Origin: Desmodus rotundus
Lineage: Eukaryota; Chordata; Mammalia; Chiroptera; Phyllostomidae
DNA length: 64,000 nucleotides
Direction: 5' to 3'
Assembly (NCBI RefSeq): GCF_022682495.2
Contig: NC_071389.1
Span: 102,279,951 to 102,343,950 of the forward strand
The translations under genes and the position numbers were made by a program. Shown one piece after another: positions 1 to 10,174 of this stretch (within the stretch, counting starts at the first letter, position 1; each line of letters opens with the position of its first letter). The notes under the pieces were generated by a model. The model saw only the letters and a list, made by a program, of their open reading frames with translations. It searched no databases and was not told the DNA's origin.

Positions 1-839
1 TATCAGATATTGACTTCAAACCAATGGTTATAAGGAAGCTCAATGAGCTCAGTGAGAATTACCAAAAACTACAGGGAAAGTACAAGGAACTTACTGCAAA
101 CTATATCAGCATAAAAAAAGGACATAGAAACAATCAACAGGGGCCAAGAAGAAATGAAGAATACAATTTCTGAGTTAAAGAACACAGTAGAAGGAATCAA
201 AAGTAGGCTAGATGAAGCAGAGGATTGAATCAGCAAGCAGGAGAACAAGGTAGAAAAAGACTCCCAGAAAAACAAGAAAAAGAAAAAACACTCAAAAAGA
301 ATGAAGAAGGGTTAATGGAACTTCATGATAACATGAAATGTAACAATGTACATATAATAGGGATACCAGAAGGAGAAGAAGAAGAGCAAGGGATAGAAAA
401 CCTGTTCGAAAAAGTAATGATGGAAAACTTCCCTAATTTCATGAGAGAAAAAGTCACACAAGTCCAGGAAACACAGAGAGTCCTGATCAAGAGGAACCCA
501 AAGAGGCCCACTTCAAGACACATTGTAATTAAAATGGCAAAATTCCAAGACAAAGAGAGACTCTTAAAGACATCAAGGGAGAAACAGGAGGTAGCATACA
601 AGGAAGCCCCAATAAGACTAGCAACTGACTTTTCAGTGGAAACACTCCAAGTCAGACGAGACTGGCAAGAAATATTCCAAGTAGTGAAAAACAAAGGCCT
701 CCCACCAAGACTACTCTATCCAGCAACGCTCTCAATTAAAATGGAAGGCCAAATAAGGAGCTTCCCAGATAAAAGAAGCCTCAAGGAATATACCTCTTCC
801 AAACCAGCTCTGCAAGAGATGCTAAAGGGTCTGCTTTAA
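1..839 (+). pseudogene. L1-A ORF1 (RNA-binding ORF1p), broken, N-terminus outside window
   Basis: L1 ORF1p is a trimeric coiled-coil RNA-binding and chaperone protein of the L1 ribonucleoprotein. Here the coiled-coil part (about 1-300) is rich in Lys and Glu but frameshifted. The RRM-like and C-terminal domains are open from 225 to 839 (204 codons). Recognisable motifs are IIGIPEGEEEEQGIENLFEK, the RHIVIKMAKFQDKERLL block, and the ETLQVRRDW and LLYPATLSIKMEG blocks near the end. The natural stop is at 837-839. An in-frame stop near 226 and disruptions upstream show it is not functional. Confidence 0.85.
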
Positions 840-888
840 GGGCAGAAAGAAAAATGGTGAAAGAGGAACACATGTACGAAAAAATGGC

Positions 889-2272
889 AATGAATAAGTA
901 CCTATCAACGATAACCCTAAATGTAAGTGGATTCAATGCTCCAATCAAAGGACATAGGGTAGCTGAATGGATAAGAAAGCATGACCCACACATATGCTGC
1001 CCACAAGAGACCCAGCTCAGACCAAAAGACCTATACAGACTAAAAGTGAAAGGTTGGAAACAAATATTATAAGCAAACAGACAGGAAAAAAAAGCTGGGA
1101 TAGCAATACTTGTATCAGACAAAATACACTTCATATCAAAGGCCATAAAAAGAGACACAGAAGGACACTTTACAATGCCCAAAGGAAGAATCCATAAACA
1201 TTGTAAACATATATGCACCCAACATAGGAGCACCCAAATATATAAGAAAAATCTTGGCGGACTTCATGAAAGATATAGACAGCAACACAATTATAGTAGG
1301 GGATTCTAACACTACACTGTCAACAATGGACAAATCTTCCAAACAAAGTATCAACAAGGATATTGTGGAACTGAATGGTGCATTAGAGCAAATGAATTTA
1401 ATTCATATATACAGAACTTTTTACCCCAAAGAGGCAAAATATACATTCTTTTCAAATTTACATGGAATATTTTCAAAGATAGACCACATGATAGGACACA
1501 AAACAAACCTCAACACATTCAATAAAATTGAAATCATATCAAGCATTTTGTCAGACCACAAGGTCTTAAAACTAGAAACCAACCTCAAAAGTCAAGCAAT
1601 AAACTCAAAATCACTCAAACTCATGGAGATTGAACAGCATGCTATTAAACAATGAATGTGTTAAGAATGAGATCAAGGAAGAAATCAAAAAGTTTCTGGA
1701 AACGAATGAAAATGAACACACAAAAGTTCAAACTCTATGGTACACAGCAAAAGCAATCGTGAGAGGGAAGTTCATAGTAATACAGGCCTACCTAAAAAAG
1801 ATAGAAATATTTCAAATAAACAACCTAACCATATACCTACAAAAACTGGAGAAACAACAACAAACAAAGCCCAGAGCAAATAGAAGGAAAGAAATGACCA
1901 AGATCAGAGCAGAATTAAATGACATAAAGACTAAAAGAACAATTCAAATGATCAATAAATTCAGGAGCTGATTCTTTGAAAAGATAAACAAAATCAACAA
2001 GCCTTTAACCAGTCTCATAAAGAAAAAAAAGGGAGAGTCCCAAATAAGTAAAGTCAGAAATGGAAGAGGAGAAATTACAACTGATACCACAGAAATACAA
2101 GGAATTGTAAGAAATTACTATGAAAAACTACATGCCAAAAAAATTGGAAACCTAGGTGAAATGGACAAATTTCTAGAAAAATATAATCTTCCAAAATTGA
2201 ATCCAGAAGAAGCAGAAAGCCTGAATAGATCAATAACAGCTAGTGAAACTGAACTAAAAATAAAAAACTCCC
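889..2272 (+). pseudogene. L1-A ORF2, endonuclease and linker part, broken
   Basis: ORF2p is the L1 endonuclease and reverse transcriptase. This segment starts at a Met codon followed by NKYLSTITLNVSGFNAPIK, the usual opening of the apurinic-type endonuclease domain, and keeps the PQETQ and DSNTTLSTMDKSSKQ blocks. Homology runs through SDHKVLKLETNLK and the linker helix region to about 2272. It is distributed over at least three frames (854-1072, 1254-1655, 1630-1971), so it is a pseudogene. The RT portion lies beyond the HAL1-a insertion. Confidence 0.85.
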
Positions 2273-2787
2273 AGATTGAGGAAGTTCTACTAAGATGAAG
2301 GAATAGGTAGAAGTGCTTTCCTTCCTTACACAACCAAAAGAAAGACAATACCAATTTAAAAACAATAAACAACCCCAGTGCCAGGAAATCAAATTGAATG
2401 GAACTCCCACAGCCAAGGAATTAAGAAACATTTGCCCAGAGCAGTAGGAGAGGCAGAGATGGGAGAGTGGCAGCTGAGCAGAGAAGACACACAGTGGGGT
2501 GGTGGACTTCGGGTTGAGGCAGGGCTAGCTGAACGGGGGCTAGGAAACTAAAGACTCGAAACTAACAGTAAAATACTGCAGGGTTTGCCATGGTGGGAGA
2601 AACTCCCAGTCTCACAGGAGAGTTCATTGGAAAGGGGGCTAGAAAGAAGCAAGGCAGCACCATAGTTCCCTCTCTGTCCCCTCCTCCACAGAGAGCGCCA
2701 CAACACAGCAAAGAGGTTGCCTCCCCCTGGCAAATACCTAAGGCTCAATCCCTTACCATGCACTAGGTGCGCTGACACAAAGAAATA

Positions 2788-3631
2788 TGGCCCAAATGAA
2801 AGAACAGATCAAAACTCCAGAAAAAGAGCTAAGTGACGAGGAGATAGACAACCTATCTAATGCAGACTTCAAAACACTGATAATCAGGATGCTCACAGAA
2901 ATGATTGGGCTCATCACAAAATGAAGGAAGAAATGAAGGCTACACAAAGTGAAATAAAACAAAATACACACAGAACCAACAGTGAAGAGAAGGAAACCAG
3001 GACTCAAATCAATGATTTGGAACAAAAGGAAGACATAAGCATCCAAGCCAAACAGAATGAAAAAACAAGAATGCAAAAAAAAAAAAAAAATGAGGAGAGG
3101 CTTAGGAACCTCTGGGACAACTTTAAGTGCTGTAACATCTGAATCAGGGGTGCCAAAAGGAGAAGAACAAGAGCAAGATACTGACAACTTATTTAAACAA
3201 ATAATGAAGGAAAACTTCCCCAATCTGGCAAAGGAAATAGACTTCCTGGAAGTCCAGGGCGCTCAGAGAGTCCCAAAGAAAGTGGACCCAAGGAGGAACA
3301 TGTCAAGACACATCATAATTATGTTACCCAAGATTAAAGATAAAGAGAGAATCTTAAAAGCAACAAGAGGAAATGAGAGAGTTACCTACAAAGGAGTTCC
3401 CATAAGGCTATCAGCTGATTTCTCAAAAGAAACCTTGCAGGCAAGAAGGGGCTGGAAAGAAGTATCCCAAGTCATGAAAGTCAAGGACCTACATCCAAGA
3501 TTACTCTCTATTTAGCAAATCTAACATTTAGAATGGAAGCACAGATGAAGTGCTTCCCAGATAAGGTGAAGTTAAAGAAGTTCATCATCGCCAAGCCCTT
3601 ATTATATGAAATGTTAAAGGCACTTACCTAA
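2788..3631 (+). pseudogene. HAL1-a ORF1, multiply broken
   Basis: ORF1p-like sequence: N-terminal charged coil (ELSDEEIDNLSNADFK type), RRM-like block (PKGEEQEQDTDNLFKQIMKE) and C-terminal block (RRNMSRHIIIMLPKIKDKER, then ETLQARRGW). Reading is broken by an A-homopolymer at 3066-3090, by a stop soon after CCN at about 3140, and by a TAG right after LLS-I at 3513-3515. The same lesions occur in HAL1-d 10 kb away. The natural stop position would be 3629-3631. Confidence 0.85.
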
Positions 3632-3825
3632 GAAAATGAAGATGATCACAACTATGAACAGCAGAATGACAACAAACTCACAACTATCAACAACTGAACC
3701 TAAAAAACAAAAACAACAACTAAGCAAACAACTAGAACAGGGACAAAATCATAGAAATGGAGATCACATGGAGGATTTTCAGTGGGGTAGGGGAAGCAAG
3801 AGTGGGTGGAAAGGTACTAGGAATG

Positions 3826-3895
3826 AGAACCATTATTAATAGGCATAAAATAGAAAGAGGGTGGTTAGATAAGAATAGTAAGAATAGTATAGTAA
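3826..3895 (+). repeat. 70-bp target duplication of L1-B, left copy
   Basis: This piece of HAL1-a 3'UTR recurs at 7821-7890 without gaps, 64 of 70 bases identical by eye. It lies directly before L1-B; the right copy lies directly after the L1-B second poly-A. It is best read as an unusually long target-site duplication. Confidence 0.75.
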
Positions 3896-5294
3896 GAAGC
3901 AATATTATCCTACAGACTCCACCAAAAAACTACTTGACCTAATAAGTGAATTTGACAAAATAGCGGGAAACAAAGTCAATATTCAGAAATCAAAGGCATT
4001 TTTGTACACCAACAATGAAATATCAGAAAGAGAAATGAGGGGAAAAATCCATTTCATATAGCAACAAGAAAAATAAAGTACTTAAGAATAACCCTAACCA
4101 AGGGGGTAAAAAGACTCAGAAAACCACACAACACTGAAGAAAGAAATTAAGGAAGACACAAACAAATGGAAGTATGTACCATGCTCATGGATTGGAAGAA
4201 TTAACATAATCAAAATGGCCATATTACCCAAAGCAATTTATAGATTCAATGCAATCATTATTAAAGTACCAATGACATATTTCACAGATACAGAACACAC
4301 ATTTCAGAAATTTGTATAGGACCATAAACGACCCTGAGTAGCCACAACAATTTTGAGGAAGAAGAACAAAGTAGAAGGGATTACAATACTTGATATCAAA
4401 CTGCATTACAAGGCCACTGTAATCAAAAGAGCCTGGTGCTGGCATAAGAACAGACACATAGACCACTGGAACAGAATAGAGAGCCCAGAATAAACCCCTA
4501 TAAAGAATAAAGCACAAAAATAAAGCCCAAGTCTCTATGGTCAGTTAATATTCAACCATGGGGGAAGAAGCATAAAACAGAGTAAAAACACCCTCTTCAA
4601 CAAATGGTGTTGGGAGATCTGGACAGCTACATGTAAAAAAGTGAAACTCAACCACCAACTTACACCATACACAAAAATTAATTCAAGATGGATAAAAGAT
4701 TTAAATATAAATCATGACACCATAAAAGTCCTAGAGGAAAACATTGGCAGGAAAATCTCAGACATGCCATGCAGCAACATCTTCACGGATATGTCCCCAA
4801 AACAAGGGACGTAAAGGAAAGAATAAACAAATGGGACCTCATCAATTAAAAAGCTTCTGCATGGCTAAAGAAAATAGCATTAAAATGAAAAGAGAACCAA
4901 CTATATGGGAAAATATATTTGCCAATGATACCTCGGACAAGGGTTTGATCTCCAAAATACATAAAGAACTCACACGACTCCACTCCAAGAAGACAAAAAA
5001 CCCAATTAAAAAATGTGCAAAAGATGTGAAGAGACACTTCTCCGAGAAAGACATACAGAGGGCCCACAGACATATAAAAAGATGGTCAGCATCACTAGCC
5101 ATTAGAGAGAGATGCAAATTAAAGCCACAATGAGATACCACATTCTGATGGTCAGAATGGCCATCATAAACAAATCAACAAATGTTGGAGAGGATGTGGA
5201 GAAAAGGGAACCCTAGTGCACTGTTGGTTTGAATGAAGACTAGTGCAACCACTGTGGAAAACAGTATGGAATTTCCGCAGAAAACTAAAAATGG
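3896..5294 (+). mobile_element. L1-B, 5'-truncated, left part (ORF2 RT end to C-terminal region)
   Basis: Plus-strand L1 that begins inside ORF2 just after the RT active-site region (homology to [13 protein letters not shown] begins near 3903; 3896-3902 looks untemplated). It continues through the thumb and C-terminal region to 5286, where HAL1-b interrupts it. Several frames are used (for example 4744-5133), so it is dead. It is inserted into the 3'UTR of HAL1-a with the 70-bp duplication at 3826-3895 and 7821-7890. It resumes at 7134. Confidence 0.85.
5287..5294 (+). repeat. Target duplication of HAL1-b, left copy
   Basis: aaaaatgg, preceded by ct, repeated at 7134-7141. The T/AAAA boundary is the preferred L1 endonuclease nick for a plus-oriented insertion. 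Confidence 0.75.
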
Positions 5295-7133
5295 GTAGGA
5301 ACCAAGATGGCGGCGTAGGTAGACACACTGCGCCTCCTCGCACAACCAGAACTGACAGAGAATCGAACAGCAAGGGGGACCAACACCAAGAAAATAGAAA
5401 ATAACCATTCATCCAGACTGGTAGGAGGGGCAGAGACGGGCACTGGGGTGGAGAGGACTCGCGTGGCTGTGGCGGGACTGAGACTGGCAGAGTGTGGGAC
5501 AAATGGCGCAGGCAGTCTGAGCACTAGCAGACCGTGTGGCCCCACGGATATTTGCACAGATAAACCCAGAAGGCCGGACTCAGAGTGGCGGAGAGCAGGG
5601 CAGGCAGAGCAGCGGGTAGCGCCCCGCGGCACCACATTCGCCCACAGATAAACCGGACGAACGGTGGGGAGCGAAGCAGACTGCGTAACCCAGGGCTCCA
5701 GCTCAGGGAAATAAAGCCTCAAACCTCTGATTGAAAAAGCCCGTGGGGGTTGGGGCGGCAACGGGAGAGACTCCCAGCCTCACAGGAGAGGTTGTTGGAG
5801 AGACCCACAGGGGCCTAGAGAGTGCACAGGCCCATTTACTCGGGAACCAGCACCAGAGTGGCCCAGTTTGATTGTGGGTAGCGGAGTGAAAGATTGAAAG
5901 CTGGAGGAGAGTGAGGCGGGCACCATTGCTCCCACTCAGCCCCTCCCCCACGTACAGCGTCACAGCGCTGCAACCAGCATTACCCCGCCCTGGTGAACAC
6001 CTAAGGCTCCGCCCCTTAATGTAACAGACGCACCAAGACAAACAAACAAACAAAAAAAAAGGCCCAAATGACAGAACACTTCAAAGCTCCAGAAAAAATA
6101 CAACTAAGTGACGAAGAGATAGCCAACCTATCAGATGCACAGTTCAAAGCACTGGTTATCAATATGCTCACAGACTTGGTTGAATCTATTCGAAAAACAG
6201 ATGAAAAAATGAAGCCTATGCTAAGAGAAACAAAGGAAAATGTACAGAGAACCAATAGTGATGAGAAGGAAACTGGGACTCAAATCAATGGTGTGGACCA
6301 GAAGGAAGAAACAAACATCCAACCAGAAAAGAATGAAGAAACAAGAACTTGGAAAAATGAGGAGAGGCTTAGGAACCTCCCGGACTCCTTGAAACGTTCC
6401 AACATCCGAATTTTAGGGGTACCAGAAGGAGAAGAGGAAGAACAAAAAATTGAAAACTTATTTGAACAAATAATGGAGAACTTCCCTAATCTGGCAAAGG
6501 AAATAGACTTCCAGGAAGTCCAGGAAGCTCAGAGAGTCCCAAAGAAGCTGGACCCAAGGAGGAACACGCCAAGGCACATCATAATTACATTACCCAAGAT
6601 TAAATGCAAGGACCTACATCCAAGATTACTGTATCCAGCAAAGCTATCACTTAGAATGGAAGGGAAGATAAAGTGCTTCTCAGATAAGGTCAAGTTAAAG
6701 AAGTTCATCATCACCAAGCTCTTATTATATGAAATGTTAAAGGGAGTTACCTAAGAAAAAGAAGATAAAAAATAGGAACAGTAAAAATGACAGCAAACTC
6801 ACAGTTATTAACGGCCACACATAAAACAAAAACGAGAGCAAACTAGGCAAACAACTAGAACCTGAGTGTTGTCATTAAGGGAGTGGGAGGGGGAGAGGGG
6901 GGGAAAGGTACAGAGAATAAGTAGCATAGATGATAGGTGGAAAATAGACAGGGGGAGGGTAAAAATAGTGTAGGAAATGTAGAAGCCAAAGAACTTATAA
7001 GTATGACCTATGGACATGAACTATAGGGTGGGAATGTGGGAGGGAGGGGGGTGGGCAGGATGGAGTGGAGTGGGGGTGGAAAATGGGACAACTGTAATAG
7101 CATAATCAATAAATATATTAAAAAAATAATAAT
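5295..7133 (+). mobile_element. HAL1-b, complete short ORF1-only element
   Basis: Begins gtaggaaccaagatggcggc, has a CpG-rich leader (5295-6067), one ORF (6068-6754), a G-rich 3'UTR (6755-7110) and the tail caactgtaatagcataatc then an A-rich end. Both ends are bounded by aaaaatgg. There is no ORF2, so retrotransposition must have used an L1 reverse transcriptase in trans. It is closely related to HAL1-c at 10175-12010, and both lack the same 47 codons of ORF1. The insertion point is in the 3' part of L1-B ORF2. Confidence 0.88.
6068..6754 (+). CDS. HAL1-b ORF1, 228 aa, open but internally deleted
   Basis: ORF1p-like RNA-binding protein. Order: short head (residues 1-40), charged coiled-coil region (about 40-105), RRM-like block with ILGVPEGEEEEQKIENLFEQ (about 110-160), RRNTPRHIIITLPKIK, then a direct jump to CKDLHPRLLYPAKLSLRMEG. 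Compared with the 276-aa copy at 39790-40620, 47 residues are missing, including the ETLRARRGW segment of the C-terminal domain, plus one Lys in QIM(K)ENF. The frame is open from ATG to stop. That C-terminal segment is required for nucleic-acid binding in characterised L1 ORF1p, so this version is probably inactive. Confidence 0.75.
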   Translation: MTEHFKAPEKIQLSDEEIANLSDAQFKALVINMLTDLVESIRKTDEKMKPMLRETKENVQRTNSDEKETGTQINGVDQKEETNIQPEKNEETRTWKNEERLRNLPDSLKRSNIRILGVPEGEEEEQKIENLFEQIMENFPNLAKEIDFQEVQEAQRVPKKLDPRRNTPRHIIITLPKIKCKDLHPRLLYPAKLSLRMEGKIKCFSDKVKLKKFIITKLLLYEMLKGVT

Positions 7134-7723
7134 AAAAATGGAACTGCCTTTTGACCTAGCAATTCCACTGCTGAGACTATATCTCAAGAGCCCTGAAACG
7201 CCAATCCAAAATAATCTATGCACCCCAATGTTCACAGCAGCACAATTTACAATAGCCAAGTACTGGAAGCAAGCTAAGTGCCCATCAGCAAATGAGTGGA
7301 TCAAAAAACTATGGTACGTTTACACAATGGAATTCTATGCAGCAGAGAGAAAGAAGGAGCTCCTACCCTTTGTGACAGTATGGATGGAACTGGAGAGCAT
7401 TATGCTAAGTGAAAGAAGCCAGGCAGTGAAACACAAATACCATATGATCTCACCTTTAACTGGAACATAATCAAGAAAGAAAAATACAAGCAAAATTTAA
7501 CCAGATACATTGAAATTAAGAACAATCTATCAATAGCCCCAGGGGAGTGGGGAGATGACAATGAGGGGAAGGGTTATCAGGAGCTACTATAAAGGAGACA
7601 TCGACAGAACCAAGGGGGAGGGTGGAAGCAAGGGAGGCAGGTGGGTTTGGCTGGGGTTGGGGGGAGTGTTGGGGGAAATTCAGACAAGTGTATTTGAGCA
7701 ACAATAAAATAATTTTTAAAAAA
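7134..7723 (+). mobile_element. L1-B, right part (ORF2 C-terminus, 3'UTR, tail)
   Basis: Picks up exactly where 5286 stopped. It encodes the ORF2 C-terminal block MELPFDLAIPLLRLYLK through SANEWIKKLWYVYTMEFYAAE to SPLTGT and a stop at 7468-7470, then a GGGGAGTGGGGA-type 3'UTR and a tail ending near 7723. The C-terminal end is open in one frame here, although upstream ORF2 is broken. Confidence 0.85.
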
Positions 7724-7820
7724 CACCAATTACCTATTGCCACAATAATGCCACTAATAAATGCCAATAATAAAAGGCAGCCTTAAAATAAATAAGGAAG
7801 TAAAATTGCATCACAAAAAA
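7724..7820 (+). other. Probable 3' transduction of L1-B with second poly-A
   Basis: About 91 bp of non-L1, non-HAL1 sequence lies between the L1-B tail (A-run ending 7723) and a second A-run (7815-7821) that abuts the right copy of the 70-bp target duplication. This is the layout expected when L1 transcription runs past its own poly-A signal and carries flanking DNA along. The source locus is not in this window. Confidence 0.55.
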
Positions 7821-7890
7821 AGAAGCATAATTGATAGGCATAAAATAGACGGAGGGTGGTTAGATAAGAATAGTAAGAATACTATAGTAA
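7821..7890 (+). repeat. 70-bp target duplication of L1-B, right copy
   Basis: Gap-free match to 3826-3895 (six mismatches of 70 by eye), followed by the remaining HAL1-a 3'UTR. Confidence 0.75.
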
Positions 7891-8066
7891 ATAGAGAAGC
7901 CAAAAATCTTATATGTACAACCTATGGACATGGTTTAAGAGGGGAGGGAATACTGGAGGGCAGGAGCTTAGGACAGAGGGGTATACAGGAGGGAAAAAAT
8001 TTTGGAAAACTGTAATAGTATAATCAATAAAGTATACTTAAGAAAAAAACGAAAACAAAGGAAAAG
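7891..8066 (+). mobile_element. HAL1-a, 3' end
   Basis: Rest of the HAL1-a 3'UTR (gagaagccaaaaatct, cctatggacatgg) and the tail with aaaactgtaatagtataatc then A-rich sequence up to 8066. It rejoins the part ending at 3895. Confidence 0.8.
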
Positions 8067-10174
8067 AAAAAATCCCCATGCACACAAAAGCCCTGGACTG
8101 GACAGTTTCACAGGAGAATTTTACAAAACATTCAAGGAAGAACTAACCCTTATCCTCAGACTACTCAAAAAACTCCCAAAACAAGGAAGACTCCCCAACT
8201 CTTTTTATGAGGCCAGTATCATTCTAATGCAAAAACCAGATAAAGAAACAACAAAGAAAGAAAACTAGAGGCCAATATCACTGATGAACATAGATGCTAA
8301 AATCCTCAACAAAATATTGGCCAACAGCATCCAGCAATACATTAAAAAGATCATACACCGTGATTAAGTGGGATTCATCTTAGGGATGCAAGGATACTAC
8401 AATATTTGCAAATCAATAAGCATAATACATCACATAAACAACAGCAAAGACAAAAATCACATGATCACATCATAGATGCAGATAAAGCATTTGACAATAT
8501 CCAGCACCCATTTATGATAAAAAACAATCAGCAAAGTGGGAATAGAGGGAGCATTCCTCAACATAATAAAGGCCATATATGAGAGACCTACAGCCAACAT
8601 CATACTCAATGGGCAAATCTAAAATCTTTCCCACTAAGATCAGGGACAAGACAAGGATGTCCACTTTACCACTTCTATTCAACATAGTACTGGAAGTCCT
8701 AGCCACAGCAATCAGACAAGAAATAAAAATAAAAGGCTTCCAAATTGGAAAGGAAGAAGTAAAACTGTCATTGTTTGCAGATGACATGATAGTGTACATA
8801 GAAAACCCTTTAGATCCCACCAAAAAACAACTCAACCTAATAAGTGAATTTGGCAAAACAGCAGGATACAAAGTTAATATTCAGGAATTGAAGGCATTTT
8901 TGTACACCAACAATGAAATGTCAGAATGAGAAACCAGGAAAAAAATCCCATTTGTTATAGCAACATGAAAAATAAATTACCTAGGAATAAACCTAACCAA
9001 GAAGGTAAAAGACCTGTACTCAGAAAACTACAAAACACTGAAGAAAGAAATTAAGGAAGACAAACAAATGGAAGCATGTACCATGCTCATGGATTGGAAG
9101 AATTAGCATCATCAAAATGGCCATACTACCCAAAGCAATTTATATATTCAATGCAATAGGTATTAAAATACCAATGACATATTTCATAAATATAAAACAA
9201 ACATTTCAAAAATTTGTATGGAACCATAAATGACCCTGAGTAGCCACAATAATTCTGAGGAAGAAGAACAAAGCAGGAGGGATCGCAATACCTGACATCA
9301 AACTATAACTGTAATCAAAACAGTATGGTACTGGCATAAGAACAGACACATAATCAATGAAACAGAATAGAGAGCCTAGAAATAAACTCATGTTTCTATG
9401 GTCAATTAACATCTGACAAAGGGGACAGAAGCATAAAATGGAGTAAAAACAGCTTCTTCAGTAAATGGTGTTGGGAGATCTGAACAGCTACATGCAAAAA
9501 GATGAAACTTGATCACCAACTTACACAACAAACAAAAATAAACTCAAGATGGATGAAAGACTTAAATGTGACTCATGACACTATAAAAGTCCTAGAGCAG
9601 AACATAGGCTGGAAAATCTCAGATATTCCATGCAGCAATATTTTTACTGATATGTTCCCTAGAGCAAGAGACATAAAGGAAGGAATAAACAGATGAGACT
9701 TCATCAGATTAAAAAGCTTCTGCACAGTAAAGAAAACATCAGCAAAACAAAAAGGGAACCAATTGTATGGGAAAATATATTTGTGAATGATACCCCAGAA
9801 AAGGATTTGATTTCCAAAATATATAAAGAACACACATGACTCCACTCCAGCAACACAAACAATTCAATTAAAAAATGGGCAAAGTACCTGAATAGACACT
9901 TCTCCAAGGAGGACATACAGAGGGCCCAGAGACATATGAAAGGATTCTCAGCATCACTAGCCATTAGAGAGAGATGCAAATTAAAACCTAAATGAGATAC
10001 CACTTCATACCAATCAGAAGGGCCATCATAAACAAATCAACAAACAACAAGTGGTGGTGAAGTTGTGGAGAAAAGGGGGTCCTTAGTACATTGTTGATGA
10101 GAATGCAGACTGGTGCAGCCACTGTGGTAAACAGTATGGAGTTTCCTCAGAAAACTAAAGATGAAACTTTCTTT
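8067..10174 (+). mobile_element. L1-A, middle part (ORF2 reverse transcriptase to C-terminal region)
   Basis: Continuation of the L1-A ORF2 pseudogene. It has the pre-RT block [20 protein letters not shown] at 8085-8145 and the [14 protein letters not shown] block. The RT active-site block [10 protein letters not shown] lies at 8769-8798 (FADD in place of YADD, usual for L1), followed by [16 protein letters not shown]. The thumb and C-terminal regions run on to 10162 in several frames. Stops and shifts (for example 8362, 8929, 9696) make it dead. It is interrupted at 10175 by HAL1-c. Confidence 0.88.
10163..10174 (+). repeat. Target duplication of HAL1-c, left copy
   Basis: gaaactttcttt, identical at 12011-12022. 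For a minus-oriented element the TTTT end of the duplication is where the first nick is expected. Confidence 0.85.

Larger units (their letters stand above)
1..2272 (+). mobile_element. L1-A, 5' segment (ORF1 to ORF2 linker), cut by window start
   Basis: Left part of an old plus-strand L1 (LINE-1). It holds most of ORF1, the inter-ORF spacer, and the endonuclease and linker part of ORF2. At 2272 the ORF2 reading is broken by HAL1-a; the next ORF2 codons reappear at about 8078. The 11-bp stretch at 2262-2272 is nearly repeated at 8067-8077 and is read as the target duplication of HAL1-a. The same L1-A continues at 8067-10174 and 12011-12610. Frames are broken many times, so the copy is dead. 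Confidence 0.9.
2273..3895 (+). mobile_element. HAL1-a, 5' part (ORF1-only L1 relative)
   Basis: Starts with a degenerate version of the HAL1 5' end (aagatgaaggaataggtag, then cacaaccaaaagaaagacaa), followed by a leader of about 500 bp, ORF1 and the start of the 3'UTR. No ORF2 is present. It sits inside ORF2 of L1-A with an 11-bp near-duplicate target site (2262-2272 and 8067-8077). Its 3'UTR is interrupted at 3895 by L1-B and resumes at 7891. It belongs to the same older subfamily as HAL1-d, which has a longer, GC-poorer leader. Confidence 0.82.

Noticed and set aside
5285..5761. Antisense leader frame as a host gene
   Set aside because: It lies wholly within a HAL1 leader and recurs in every copy; kept only as a speculative ORF0-like finding.
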